Source: Bacteriovoracaceae bacterium
Lineage (GTDB): Bacteria > Bdellovibrionota > Bacteriovoracia > Bacteriovoracales > Bacteriovoracaceae
DNA: 14,354 nt
Assembly: GCA_023151145.1 (NCBI GenBank)
Contig: JAKLJM010000026.1
Location: 1-14,354 of the forward strand
Direction: 5' to 3'
Position 1 is the stretch's first letter. The number at the start of each line of letters is the position of its first letter. Shown here piece after piece: positions 6,692 to 14,354 of the stretch. A model generated the notes under the pieces. That model ran no database searches. It was not told the DNA's origin and worked only from the letters and a program-made list of their open reading frames with translations. Both the position numbers and the translations under genes were made by a program.

Positions 6692-8107
6692 TTATCTACA
6701 CTCTGATTTTAAAGAGAAAACATAATCTCCAAGCTCATCAGCCCAGAATTCACCATTAAAATTCCAAAAATACTGCTTATCTGTTCGTTTTAAATTAACG
6801 ATGTCACCACGCTTACGATTTAAACCATCGGCCGAAATATCGTCATAGAGCTCAGATTTTCTTCGTGATAAAATCTCAAGCTTGATATAACTCATATCTT
6901 CAAACGAGCGAATCATTTGGCTTTCATAGAGTTTTAATTGACCACGAATATAACCACCAATCAAATTGCGATGTAATGTCAAAGATTCTCGAAGTGAGTT
7001 ATTTAGCGCCGATTTCAATGACGAATCCCTCATTCCCTTTAATCTTTCAATCTCTTCTCTGCCAAGATTGAAAGCATCAAATAATTCAATATAAGTTGCA
7101 TCCCGAGAAATTGCCAAAAGAGCTCTACCAATTAATGGATTAACTTTAAGTTTTCCATCTTTTAAATCTTTGATTAATAAATAATACTGGCGATAATCTT
7201 TTCCTAAACTTGATAAAAACTTTCTATAATCGTCGAAATCTTTTTCGTAATTTACATAAAAAGTATCAACTACTTTTTTCGAATCATTCCATAAGCACAT
7301 TTCCATATAAGTGAGTGCATTTAAAACTTCTATTTCGGGATTAAAAATGTAGCCAAACATTGGAGCTTTATAAGTAACGAGCTTCCCTAGTGTACGATTA
7401 AAGTCTCTTAAATAAAAACTCGTCCATGCTTCTTCAAATAAGATTTCAGGCCAAATATAGCTAGTTTTTTCAAGATCTAAATATGTTGAATAGGCTTTAT
7501 CAAATGCTTGTGCCGCAAATTGCACTCTTGGAATTCCAATAACACAATAGTCTCTTGTGATTTTTAACTGACGTTGTCTTTCAGGACTATTTGCCTCTTT
7601 CACTCTACTTTCAGAAACACTCACACACTCTTTAAATGTTTTTAAAGCTTCATCATTTTTTTTCTGTACGGCATAAATACTTGCCTCTAACAACAAGGCA
7701 AAGGGCTTAATCGCATGATCGTCGTCTAGTTTTCGATCAATAAATCTCAATGCATCATCATATTTTCCTGCTCTGAAAGACTTCTTTGCGAGAACATATC
7801 TAATGGTTGAGGCATTGGACTTTTCTAAAATTTTTGAATCTAGTGATTCAAATTGTCTGACTCCAACTTTCGTAATAAGATCATCTGTAATTTTATCGAT
7901 CTCAGCACTCCTCCCTCGAGGTGCTACTGCTAAATATTCCTTCAAGAAAGGAATGGCGGAAAAATACATCTCACTATTAATGAGCTCTCGAACCAACTGT
8001 GGATATTTATTTTTATCTCCACCGTTGTAAATTTGTTGTGCTCTTTCTAATGAGGCTTCTGTACACAGTGACCCTAAAGCGGCAAGTGTAACTATAATTT
8101 TTTTCAT
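6692..8107 (-). CDS. Exported TPR-like protein, GltC-like
   Basis: A 471-aa protein starting MKKIIVTLAALGSLCTEA, a signal peptide with cleavage expected after the Ala. An ATG eight codons upstream is in frame, but the start at 8107 has GGAG six bases before it and begins exactly at the signal peptide; the longer form would add MVSKLECK and overlap the preceding gene. The mature protein is helical with degenerate TPRs (e.g. YVLAKKSFRAGKYDDALRF). A segment WPEILFEEAWTSFYLRDFNRA-like at about 220-240 and an ending YFWNFNGEFWADELGDY...C match features I associate with GltC-type gliding proteins, though I could not verify this. It lies between an outer-membrane barrel gene and a long TPR gene, consistent with a periplasmic partner of the barrel. 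Confidence 0.8.
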   Translation of the reverse strand: MKKIIVTLAALGSLCTEASLERAQQIYNGGDKNKYPQLVRELINSEMYFSAIPFLKEYLAVAPRGRSAEIDKITDDLITKVGVRQFESLDSKILEKSNASTIRYVLAKKSFRAGKYDDALRFIDRKLDDDHAIKPFALLLEASIYAVQKKNDEALKTFKECVSVSESRVKEANSPERQRQLKITRDYCVIGIPRVQFAAQAFDKAYSTYLDLEKTSYIWPEILFEEAWTSFYLRDFNRTLGKLVTYKAPMFGYIFNPEIEVLNALTYMEMCLWNDSKKVVDTFYVNYEKDFDDYRKFLSSLGKDYRQYYLLIKDLKDGKLKVNPLIGRALLAISRDATYIELFDAFNLGREEIERLKGMRDSSLKSALNNSLRESLTLHRNLIGGYIRGQLKLYESQMIRSFEDMSYIKLEILSRRKSELYDDISADGLNRKRGDIVNLKRTDKQYFWNFNGEFWADELGDYVFSLKSECR

Positions 8108-8120
8108 CTTACACTCCAGT

Positions 8121-8831
8121 TTAGAAACCAAACCCTAAAGAAAGAGTTGCATCATAATGATTTACCATTGAGCTCTTATTTAACTTCGGCTCAGTGGCAC
8201 TGTAATACATTCCAGTAAAGTCAGCACGAATGCTCCAAGTTTGATCTAAATAAAACTTCATAGCTGCAGTCCAAAGAATTCCACTATGAGATTCTTCAGT
8301 CATTTGGTTGTCATTTATTGTCCCCAAATTATCGAAACGCGTTTTATTGTTCTGTTCTGTTAATTGCCCATAACCTAATCCAAATATCCAATCCATATAA
8401 GCAATTTTATTGAAAGTATTGATCTTGGTATAAAAAGGCGACCATAATCCCATGACGCCATAATAACTTTGGACAATTCTTCTAAAAGGAGTTGTTCCGG
8501 AACCACCGACTGTTGCCACAACACTTTTAAATGTATCGTTTTCTTCACCAGAATTTTTTGAGTACATAACTTCAAAACCCCAGTCCTCAGTAAAGAAATA
8601 TCCGCCACGCGCCTGTATTGTTGTTGAGTCAACAAACGCACCACTTGTCGTTAGCCCATAACCTACGTTCACATGAAGATTATTGGCCTTTCTAAATTTT
8701 CGATTTTGAAGGACATAAACTTCTTTGTCTGGATCTAGCCAAGAAAATTCATAAACATCCTTTTCTCCGGCCAATGTTAGTTGTGGAATTAATAAAGAAA
8801 TTAATAGCAATAGCGAACAAGAAAGTTTCAT
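8121..8831 (-). CDS. Outer-membrane beta-barrel protein, GltA/GltB-like (OMP_myx_plus type)
   Basis: A 236-aa outer-membrane protein. Its signal peptide MKLSCSLLLLISLLIPQLTLA is cut before GEK. A short conserved-looking region YEFSWLDPDKEVYVLQNRKF follows, then alternating amphipathic strands (LHVNVGYGLTTSG, TTIQARGGYFFTEDWGFEVMYS) and a terminal strand ending LSLGFGF; a C-terminal Phe is the usual signal for barrel insertion by BAM. This pattern fits the small barrel family found with gliding complexes in Myxococcota and Bdellovibrionota (GltA/B/H). The start at 8831 was chosen because AGGA lies five bases before it and the signal peptide begins there; in-frame ATGs at 8837 and 8879 would add residues before the signal. 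It is the first gene of the operon, with a promoter candidate just upstream. Confidence 0.85.
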   Translation of the reverse strand: MKLSCSLLLLISLLIPQLTLAGEKDVYEFSWLDPDKEVYVLQNRKFRKANNLHVNVGYGLTTSGAFVDSTTIQARGGYFFTEDWGFEVMYSKNSGEENDTFKSVVATVGGSGTTPFRRIVQSYYGVMGLWSPFYTKINTFNKIAYMDWIFGLGYGQLTEQNNKTRFDNLGTINDNQMTEESHSGILWTAAMKFYLDQTWSIRADFTGMYYSATEPKLNKSSMVNHYDATLSLGFGF

Positions 8832-8884
8832 AGGCATCCTGCTTGTTGATAAAAAACCGTCGTGGTCAATCTTAGTCAACTACA

Positions 8885-8912
8885 ATAATAACATGGACCT
8901 ATTTGCGCGCAA
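8885..8912 (-). promoter_or_regulatory. Predicted promoter and palindromic operator of the glt-like operon
   Basis: On the minus strand TTGCGC (8912-8907), a 16-base spacer and TATTAT (8890-8885) form a sigma70-like promoter, with a TGT extended -10 directly before TATTAT. Transcription would start about 45-50 bases before the barrel ATG. A perfect 10-bp palindrome TTGCGCGCAA (8903-8912) covers the -35 and could be a repressor or activator site. Confidence 0.5.
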
Positions 8913-8916
8913 CCAT

Positions 8917-8962
8917 AGGGAAAAACTTGATTATTAGTCTTATCTACTATTTATTTTTCCCT
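8917..8962. repeat. Perfect 9-bp inverted repeat spanning the addA stop codon
   Basis: AGGGAAAAA (8917-8925) and TTTTTCCCT (8954-8962) are exact inverted copies separated by 28 bases. The right arm lies in the last codons of addA. The T run sits inside the arm rather than after it, so this is not a classic terminator. It may cap the addA mRNA 3' end. No better terminator is visible before the barrel operon. Confidence 0.4.
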
Positions 8963-11900
8963 ACAATATGTTTGGAATTTACAACTACTACAATGCTCGA
9001 CTCTTGCCTGATTTAGTCGGGATATTTTTTTCCAAGTCTCAAATGTTTGATGAAAGACATCGGGCTTAAGTAAGGTTTCTATCGTAATCTTCTTCTCATC
9101 AAGAGACATTAAAACTAACCGAGCTTTCCAATCCTCACCTAAGTTCATCGACTTAAGAAGTCCATAAGCATATATCTTAACTTGAGAGAAATACTTCAAC
9201 TCTTTCTCTAAGTTTAATTTTCCTGTTTTGAAATCTACTATAACTAATTCTTTATCTCGACTGTTAATACCATACCAATCTGGTGTCCCTGAAATCATTT
9301 GACCAAAAAATGAAAATTTAATTTCGTGTTCTGAATAAAATTGATCAACTTTAATCTTTTCAATTTCATCAATTGCCCATACGGCCTCTGACGATAAACG
9401 TTCCTTGATTTTTTTACCCAATAGGAACTGTGATATCTCATAATGTTTCTCAATACCTCGTTCTTTATTAGAACTAACAACATATTCTAGCTCTTCACCA
9501 TCATCGATTTCATCACTAGGAAAATCTACCACCAAGTCATCTGTGCTTAGTTTAAGAACGGAATTAAAATAAAATTTTCTAGGGCATTCTACAATTTCAG
9601 AAAGTTTCGTAACTGAAATTTCACCCACAACACCCAGCTGACTACTTCTCTTAAAAACTTGTACTCCTAAATGACTTGATAAAAAGGGCGGTGCTAAGCT
9701 TGAATCTTCAAATAACTCCTCATTATTCTCTCCACTATCTAAAGACTCTTCATCTTCAGAAGAACTCAAAGAGGTGATTATTTTATCATTTTGTATATTG
9801 AAATATTCTCTATTTTCGAATAAACGAATGGCGTTGATCCATGAATTATCATTTCGATAAAATGGCTCAAATGCTTCCATATGCTTTTTGGCATCTTGGG
9901 GATTATTTATTCGATACTTGATGTCTATAAAGTGCAAATTCTTTCGAGCACGAGTACATGCAACATATAACAATCTTTTACTCTCGCTAAATTCTTTTTC
10001 TAATTTTAGCGCCTTCTCTAAGATCATCCATGGAGTTTTCTTTTCTTTTTTATCTGACTTTTTCTTTTTCCAAGTGAAACTTAAAAAACTTTCACCAACC
10101 TTTGCTCTATCAGGGGGGCTTCCACCATTTGTATGAATTCCGGCCACAAACACACAATCATACTCTAACCCTTTAGACGCATGAACAGTTAGGATTTCAA
10201 CACCGGCGCCAATCCCAGTTCTTTCATATCTAGTATTTGAACTTAAGTCTCCAACGCCTTTTAACAATAGTTCAATTTTTTTAGCATCTTGATTTCCAAT
10301 TTGAATAAATGAACAAATGGTACTCCAACATTCCGCATATCTTGAATCCGAAATCCCTAAATCAAACATGATTTTTTCAATTCCAAATTTTAATCCCCAA
10401 AAACTTACATCAGAATAAAAACTAGCAAGATAGTTTTGAACTACTGACATCTCTTTATTTAGTCCAAAAAGTTTTAATACAGCTTGGAACTTAATAAAAA
10501 TATTTCTTTTAATTTCTTGATCTAAACTTACACTCTCGCGCAACGTAACAAACTCAACAAGTGCTTTAGTCAACACAAATAGGGGCTCATCTTTCAAAAG
10601 AATTTTAGATTGCGCGGAGAATTTGATATTTCGAGATATTAATTCATCAATTAAGTATTTGGCCGATGATAGTTTTCTATAAAGAACCGCGATCGAGCAT
10701 GCACTATTAAAAGCAATAACACTTTCAATCTTCTCTGCAATTTCTCTAGCCTCTATTTTAGAAACCATTCCGGCACTAGGTTTTTTTTCAACCTCAACCA
10801 AGACGGGTTGAACCGAAACTTCTCCTGACCCTTTTGCCAAATTCTCTGGTACTGCTTGTGGAGAATAACTAAATTGAAACTTATCTTTTTTTTGAAATCC
10901 TAAACCAAGAGGAAATATTAAATCAAAAAATTGATTATTATATTCAATAACTTCTTTGCTCGAGCGATAGTTATTAGACAATGAAAGATTTTCTTTCACT
11001 TTCTTTTCAGTTTCAATAAAAACATCAATCTCGCCACCTCGAAATCCATAAATTGCTTGTTTAAGATCCCCAACAGCAAAAATCTTTGAAAAATTATCAT
11101 CTGTAAGAATTTTTAAAATTTGATATTGAACAACTGATGTATCTTGATATTCATCAATAACGATAACATCAAACAATTTACTCAAAATTTTACGTGCTTC
11201 TTGATTGTCGAGATATTTTAAAATTAAATACTCTAGATCATTAAAAGAAATTCCTGGCTCAAAATAAAAATTTTCATTAACACTTAAAAATGCATTGCGA
11301 GTAAAGCTATAGATTTCTATTAACTTTTTTTCATTCTCTCTAAACGACTCTACCGAATCTATAAAATCATCAGCTTTAACTTTTTTTACAAAAGTTGAAA
11401 TTGATTTAAGTACTTCTAACTGCTCTGGGGTTGCGTCTTTCGGCAAACGAATAGAAAACTCACTTAGAGTTTTAAAAGTTCCAATGAAGAAACTCCAACT
11501 TTTGCTTTCACCCGATCTGGCAATTTTATCATAAGCCTTTAAAGCTTCAACCCAGACACCTTTCTTACCTTCAGGTAATGCGATCAGTTGAAAGTCAAAA
11601 AATTCATCTAAACCCGATACGCGCAGATATTCATAAAACAAGCGCTCAATTTCTTCTTTGGTATTGATTATTGAAGGTGATTTTTCCCATTTCAATCGCA
11701 ACTCAACTGATTGAAAGATTTTAACAATTGCTCTTTGAATATCTTGGGAGAATAACAACGTCTCTTTTTCATAAAGTGCTTGGTGCATCTCCAAATACTG
11801 AACAAAAAGACGCCGAATTTTATCAGCGTAAACAATATCATCGACGAGATCAAAACTACCAACAGGCAAGTGAACTATTTTTTGACTTAGAACCTTTTGA

Positions 11901-12280
11901 CAAAAACTATGTATTGTTGAAACAGAAATTAGATGTAGATTTTTCTGAACCTGATCCCAAAACTTTAATTCAAAAGATGCATTGTTATCATTTGATAAAT
12001 TATGAGTCATCAACTCTATTCTTTCTTGAATTCTGGTCGAAAGTTCTCCTGCAGCTTTTTTGGTAAAAGTTATCATGACAATTTTCAACATCTTGTCCTG
12101 TAACTTAGCTACACATTCGTCATCCCAGTGTTTTTTTAAATCAACTGTAAAAATTGTCTCCAGGCGATGTATAAGATGCTCAACTAAAACAAACGTTTTA
12201 CCAGCTCCTGCTCCTGCCGCTAAAGTAACTCCACCAGAATTTTTAATGGCCAACAACTGTTCAGCATTAGGAACCCTCAT
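8951..12280 (-). CDS. addA: AddA-like UvrD/Rep-family helicase-nuclease
   Basis: A 1109-aa helicase-nuclease that would unwind and resect double-strand ends for RecA-dependent repair. Superfamily 1 helicase motifs are in order: Q motif N5/Q8, Walker A GAGAGKT with K28, Ia TFTKKAAGEL (71-80), STIHSFC, Walker B VIDEYQDTS (about 373), III GDLKQAIYGFRGG (about 402), IV NNYRSS, V TVHASKGLEYD (about 697) and VI LLYVACTRAR (about 772). An acidic Ser/Glu/Asp stretch near 837-863 links to a RecB-type nuclease: GTPDWYG (about 998), VDFKTGK (about 1013) and QVKIYAYG. Cysteines C899, C1097, C1100 and C1106 form the spacing typical of Fe-S nucleases such as AddB and Cas4, which is unusual for AddA. The ATG overlaps the addB stop (ATGA) behind GAGGGAG, so the two are coupled. 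Confidence 0.9.
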   Translation of the reverse strand: MRVPNAEQLLAIKNSGGVTLAAGAGAGKTFVLVEHLIHRLETIFTVDLKKHWDDECVAKLQDKMLKIVMITFTKKAAGELSTRIQERIELMTHNLSNDNNASFELKFWDQVQKNLHLISVSTIHSFCQKVLSQKIVHLPVGSFDLVDDIVYADKIRRLFVQYLEMHQALYEKETLLFSQDIQRAIVKIFQSVELRLKWEKSPSIINTKEEIERLFYEYLRVSGLDEFFDFQLIALPEGKKGVWVEALKAYDKIARSGESKSWSFFIGTFKTLSEFSIRLPKDATPEQLEVLKSISTFVKKVKADDFIDSVESFRENEKKLIEIYSFTRNAFLSVNENFYFEPGISFNDLEYLILKYLDNQEARKILSKLFDVIVIDEYQDTSVVQYQILKILTDDNFSKIFAVGDLKQAIYGFRGGEIDVFIETEKKVKENLSLSNNYRSSKEVIEYNNQFFDLIFPLGLGFQKKDKFQFSYSPQAVPENLAKGSGEVSVQPVLVEVEKKPSAGMVSKIEAREIAEKIESVIAFNSACSIAVLYRKLSSAKYLIDELISRNIKFSAQSKILLKDEPLFVLTKALVEFVTLRESVSLDQEIKRNIFIKFQAVLKLFGLNKEMSVVQNYLASFYSDVSFWGLKFGIEKIMFDLGISDSRYAECWSTICSFIQIGNQDAKKIELLLKGVGDLSSNTRYERTGIGAGVEILTVHASKGLEYDCVFVAGIHTNGGSPPDRAKVGESFLSFTWKKKKSDKKEKKTPWMILEKALKLEKEFSESKRLLYVACTRARKNLHFIDIKYRINNPQDAKKHMEAFEPFYRNDNSWINAIRLFENREYFNIQNDKIITSLSSSEDEESLDSGENNEELFEDSSLAPPFLSSHLGVQVFKRSSQLGVVGEISVTKLSEIVECPRKFYFNSVLKLSTDDLVVDFPSDEIDDGEELEYVVSSNKERGIEKHYEISQFLLGKKIKERLSSEAVWAIDEIEKIKVDQFYSEHEIKFSFFGQMISGTPDWYGINSRDKELVIVDFKTGKLNLEKELKYFSQVKIYAYGLLKSMNLGEDWKARLVLMSLDEKKITIETLLKPDVFHQTFETWKKISRLNQARVEHCSSCKFQTYCREK

Positions 12281-14354
12281 GTCAAACTCCCTCTATTACA
12301 AGTAAAACTGGCAGGGCAGAAAAGACAAACCGTTTTCTTTCTTGGCTGAATTTCAAAATTCAATTCATTTTTAAGTTGATCCAAATATATTTGAATTTTA
12401 CTTTTTGAAGTCTCAACCTGATCAGCATTTTTTATGGTAACATTCTTTATTGATAGATTTTCAAAATTAGCTCCGAACCCCCAAGAATTTTCCGGTTCAG
12501 ACAAACTTACATAACCAACAAATGTGTTCTCTAAATCAAAATTTAATCCAAAAAGATAACTCGATTCGTCCCTTAATATTCTCTTCTTCTGATATGAATT
12601 CTTTTTCGAAATTAAATTTAAAATTTGGGAGATTTTTCAGAGGCATGAGAAGACTGAGTCCATTAAAAGCATATTGAACAATTTCATCTAAAAGTACTTC
12701 TTGCTCTAGAAGATCAATTTTTTTATTTTGTTCTTTAATTTTTTTTGATAAATATTTAGTACATAAATCAAACAAATATTCCTCGTTCAAAACACTTTGC
12801 TCTTCGAAATACAATTTAATTATCTCATGCTCAAACTCACCAATATCACTTGCCGTAAACTCATACTCATTACGCACCTTGGGCTCAAATGGCTCAACAT
12901 AAGTAACAAAATATTTTCTTGGGCAATCAAGATATGTTTGGATTTCCGATGGACTATAATTCTTCTTCTTTTTATAGTTATTTGCATCGATGACCCAGTT
13001 AAATTCCTTCACCGGTATCAAGTGATCATTTTCTTCTCTGTTTTCCCAAGAATTTTTTAAAAATTTTTTCCAAAAAGAATTCGACTCTAGAATTTCTTCA
13101 TCGATTAATAAATTTGCATTTTGCTCAAGCAATAACCGCAAATGCTCAGTTAACCATTCCGCCCTAAGACCTAATCTTTGCACAGGTCCTAGTGTTGCTA
13201 ATACTTTATAGACATTTGCTGTATATGAAACTGATTTGTTCTTAAAAATTGTATCGTTTGATTTGACGACAATATCTATTTTCTCGCTTAGGTTTGGCGC
13301 CCATAGATAATCACTTTTATATATTTCATTAGCATCATCAAACTCTTTCAGCGTCACGACATAAGTTCTTGGTAAATTTAAACTTACTGCTTCTTTAATC
13401 ACTGAAAAATAGAAAATATCAATCTCTGATGTTACCGGGGATACAAATTTTACCGATTGATCAAAAAGTTCTAAAACCTTTAGTTTCCCCCACTGCTGAT
13501 GGAGTATTGTTTTTTCTTTTTCAATTTGAATTCGCTCTAAGAATTTAGTAACTAATATCTTTTGTTTTACACCTAAGTTCAACTGCTCAGAAATCTCTTT
13601 AAAATCATTTATGAGAAAATCATAAGGTAGCTTGAAAAAATCTGAAGACAAATGGACTTCGCTAAAATGAATGATCTGATCATTTGCGCCTAAAACAAGT
13701 AACGGGTTTTTTCTCTCACTCAAAACTTGATTTAATGTTGATGATTCAAATGTTTTCCATTTAAATTTGTTCTCACTGTCATTCGTCTTTTGTGTTTTTA
13801 GTAAATCACTTTGAATCCAAGCTATCCAATCAGAATATTGAATTTTCTCTAATAGCTTTTGAGCTATCGGTAATATAATTTCATTTGTTCGAGAATAATT
13901 TTGTAACATGCCCAATTGAACTCCACTCAAGTGAGTGAATCCATATAAAATGATTGGATTATTACTAGCTTCCACTTCAATATTGGCCAAGAAGTTATAT
14001 GCGCCATGCTCATCAAAAAATTCTGCTCCATCAATATACGTCCAAAAGAAAACAACGGCTCTTTTGATAGTAGGCTCTAGCGAATCCAGTGCTTCTTCAA
14101 AATTTTGTAATTGTAGTGAATAACTTCTCCAATCTGAAAAAATTTCATAAGCTTGTTGAAAAAGTGAAAAGGGTTCACCTGGGAAGTACTTGCTCCAAAC
14201 CGTCGAGAAATGCAGCATGATATCTGCTTTTCTTAAAACAGGGTTTGGACATTTATATTTTGATAATTGTTTTTTGATAAAATTTGCAATCGTAACAACT
14301 TGAACATTTTGAGTCTTTGGATCAATTTCTAATCTTAATCGTAATAAATCGGCA
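12277..14354 (-). CDS. addB: AddB-like nuclease subunit, 5' partial and frameshifted near the 3' end
   Basis: This is the C-terminal part of the AddB-type partner of the downstream helicase. The frame is open to the right edge, so the true start lies outside; the ATG at 14218 is internal. The first frame runs to a TGA at 12536-12538; the next frame continues without a stop to 12277 and contains the rest of the domain, so one base must be skipped or is extra, most simply in the five-base run 12550-12554. The joined visible product is 691 aa. Its nuclease-like C-terminus has LDCPRKYF (Cys codon 12923-12925) and CLFCPASFTC at the end, the four Fe-S cysteines of AddB. The catalytic site looks lost: GRIE replaces GRID, VTIKN stands where VxDYK is expected, and the Gln of QxxxY is missing. 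The stop overlaps addA by four bases. Confidence 0.8.
12550..12554 (-). other. Frameshift site in addB (homopolymer of five T on the coding strand)
   Basis: On the coding strand the sequence reads TCT TTT TGG ATT, then AAA TTT TGA stop. Removing one T, or a +1 slip of the ribosome on TTT T, gives TCT TTT GGA TTA AAT TTT GAT and an open frame of about 86 further residues to the stop shared with addA. The position is the most economical one but could be a few codons either side. Confidence 0.65.

Noticed and set aside
8837..8879. Longer N-terminus for the outer-membrane barrel (ATG at 8879 or 8837)
   Set aside because: Both place residues before an otherwise standard signal peptide. The AGGA motif is correctly spaced only for the ATG at 8831, and the predicted transcription start lies near 8880.
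12277..12504. A separate small gene of about 75 codons starting with TTG between addB and addA
   Set aside because: It has no ribosome binding site and carries the CxxCx5C cysteines expected at the AddB C-terminus. Its frame continues upstream to the addB frameshift, so it is the displaced end of addB.
14216..14218. ATG that could be taken as the start of the AddB-like gene
   Set aside because: The same frame stays open upstream to the window edge (45 codons ending ...LRKADI before this Met), and the sequence there looks coding. The gene therefore starts outside the window.
1..14354. CRISPR array, tRNA, rRNA, IS element or prophage attachment site
   Set aside because: No regularly spaced repeats, no tRNA-like cloverleaf or CCA end, no transposase-like protein and no flanking duplications were found on either strand.
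8951..14354. Anti-phage defence module built on the UvrD-like helicase and nuclease
   Set aside because: The motif order, size and ATGA coupling match an AddAB recombination pair, and no neighbouring defence-type gene is present. A housekeeping repair role is simpler.

Overview
The window is AT-rich, densely packed bacterial DNA. It most likely comes from a predatory or predator-related lineage of Bdellovibrionota, in the low-GC Bacteriovorax/Halobacteriovorax range. This is an inference from gene content: a run of periplasmic TPR proteins and a small outer-membrane barrel resembling the Myxococcus/Bdellovibrio Glt (gliding) envelope complex, next to an AddAB-type recombination pair. No rRNA, tRNA, IS element, CRISPR array or prophage gene was recognised.

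Layout, left to right. (1) 1-912, minus strand: an RDD-family membrane protein followed by the 5' end of a DNA polymerase I-type gene that runs off the left edge. (2) 1034-2000, plus strand: thioredoxin, an intrinsic terminator, then gmhA (sedoheptulose-7-phosphate isomerase, for LPS heptose). (3) 1997-2461, minus strand: a small multi-spanning membrane protein that converges on gmhA with overlapping stop codons. (4) 2580-8831, minus strand: a tightly spaced five-gene operon. In transcription order it encodes an outer-membrane beta-barrel, a 471-aa TPR-like exported protein, a 960-aa exported TPR protein, a 313-aa TPR lipoprotein and a 91-aa exported protein. All five products start with an export signal, so together they look like an envelope-spanning assembly. 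(5) 8951-14354, minus strand: addB (5' end beyond the right edge, with an apparent one-base frameshift near its 3' end) translationally coupled to addA, a UvrD-like helicase-nuclease.

The points most worth a second look are: the glt-like operon, which places GltA/B-, GltC-, GltD- and GltE-like products in one transcript with a small extra exported protein; the addB frameshift, combined with a degenerate AddB nuclease site and an AddA nuclease domain that carries its own four-cysteine (Fe-S type) signature; and two genes whose -10 boxes lie exactly six bases before the ATG in near-identical sequence, suggesting leaderless mRNAs. No wholly new system was identified. All family assignments come from reading the sequence, without database searches.
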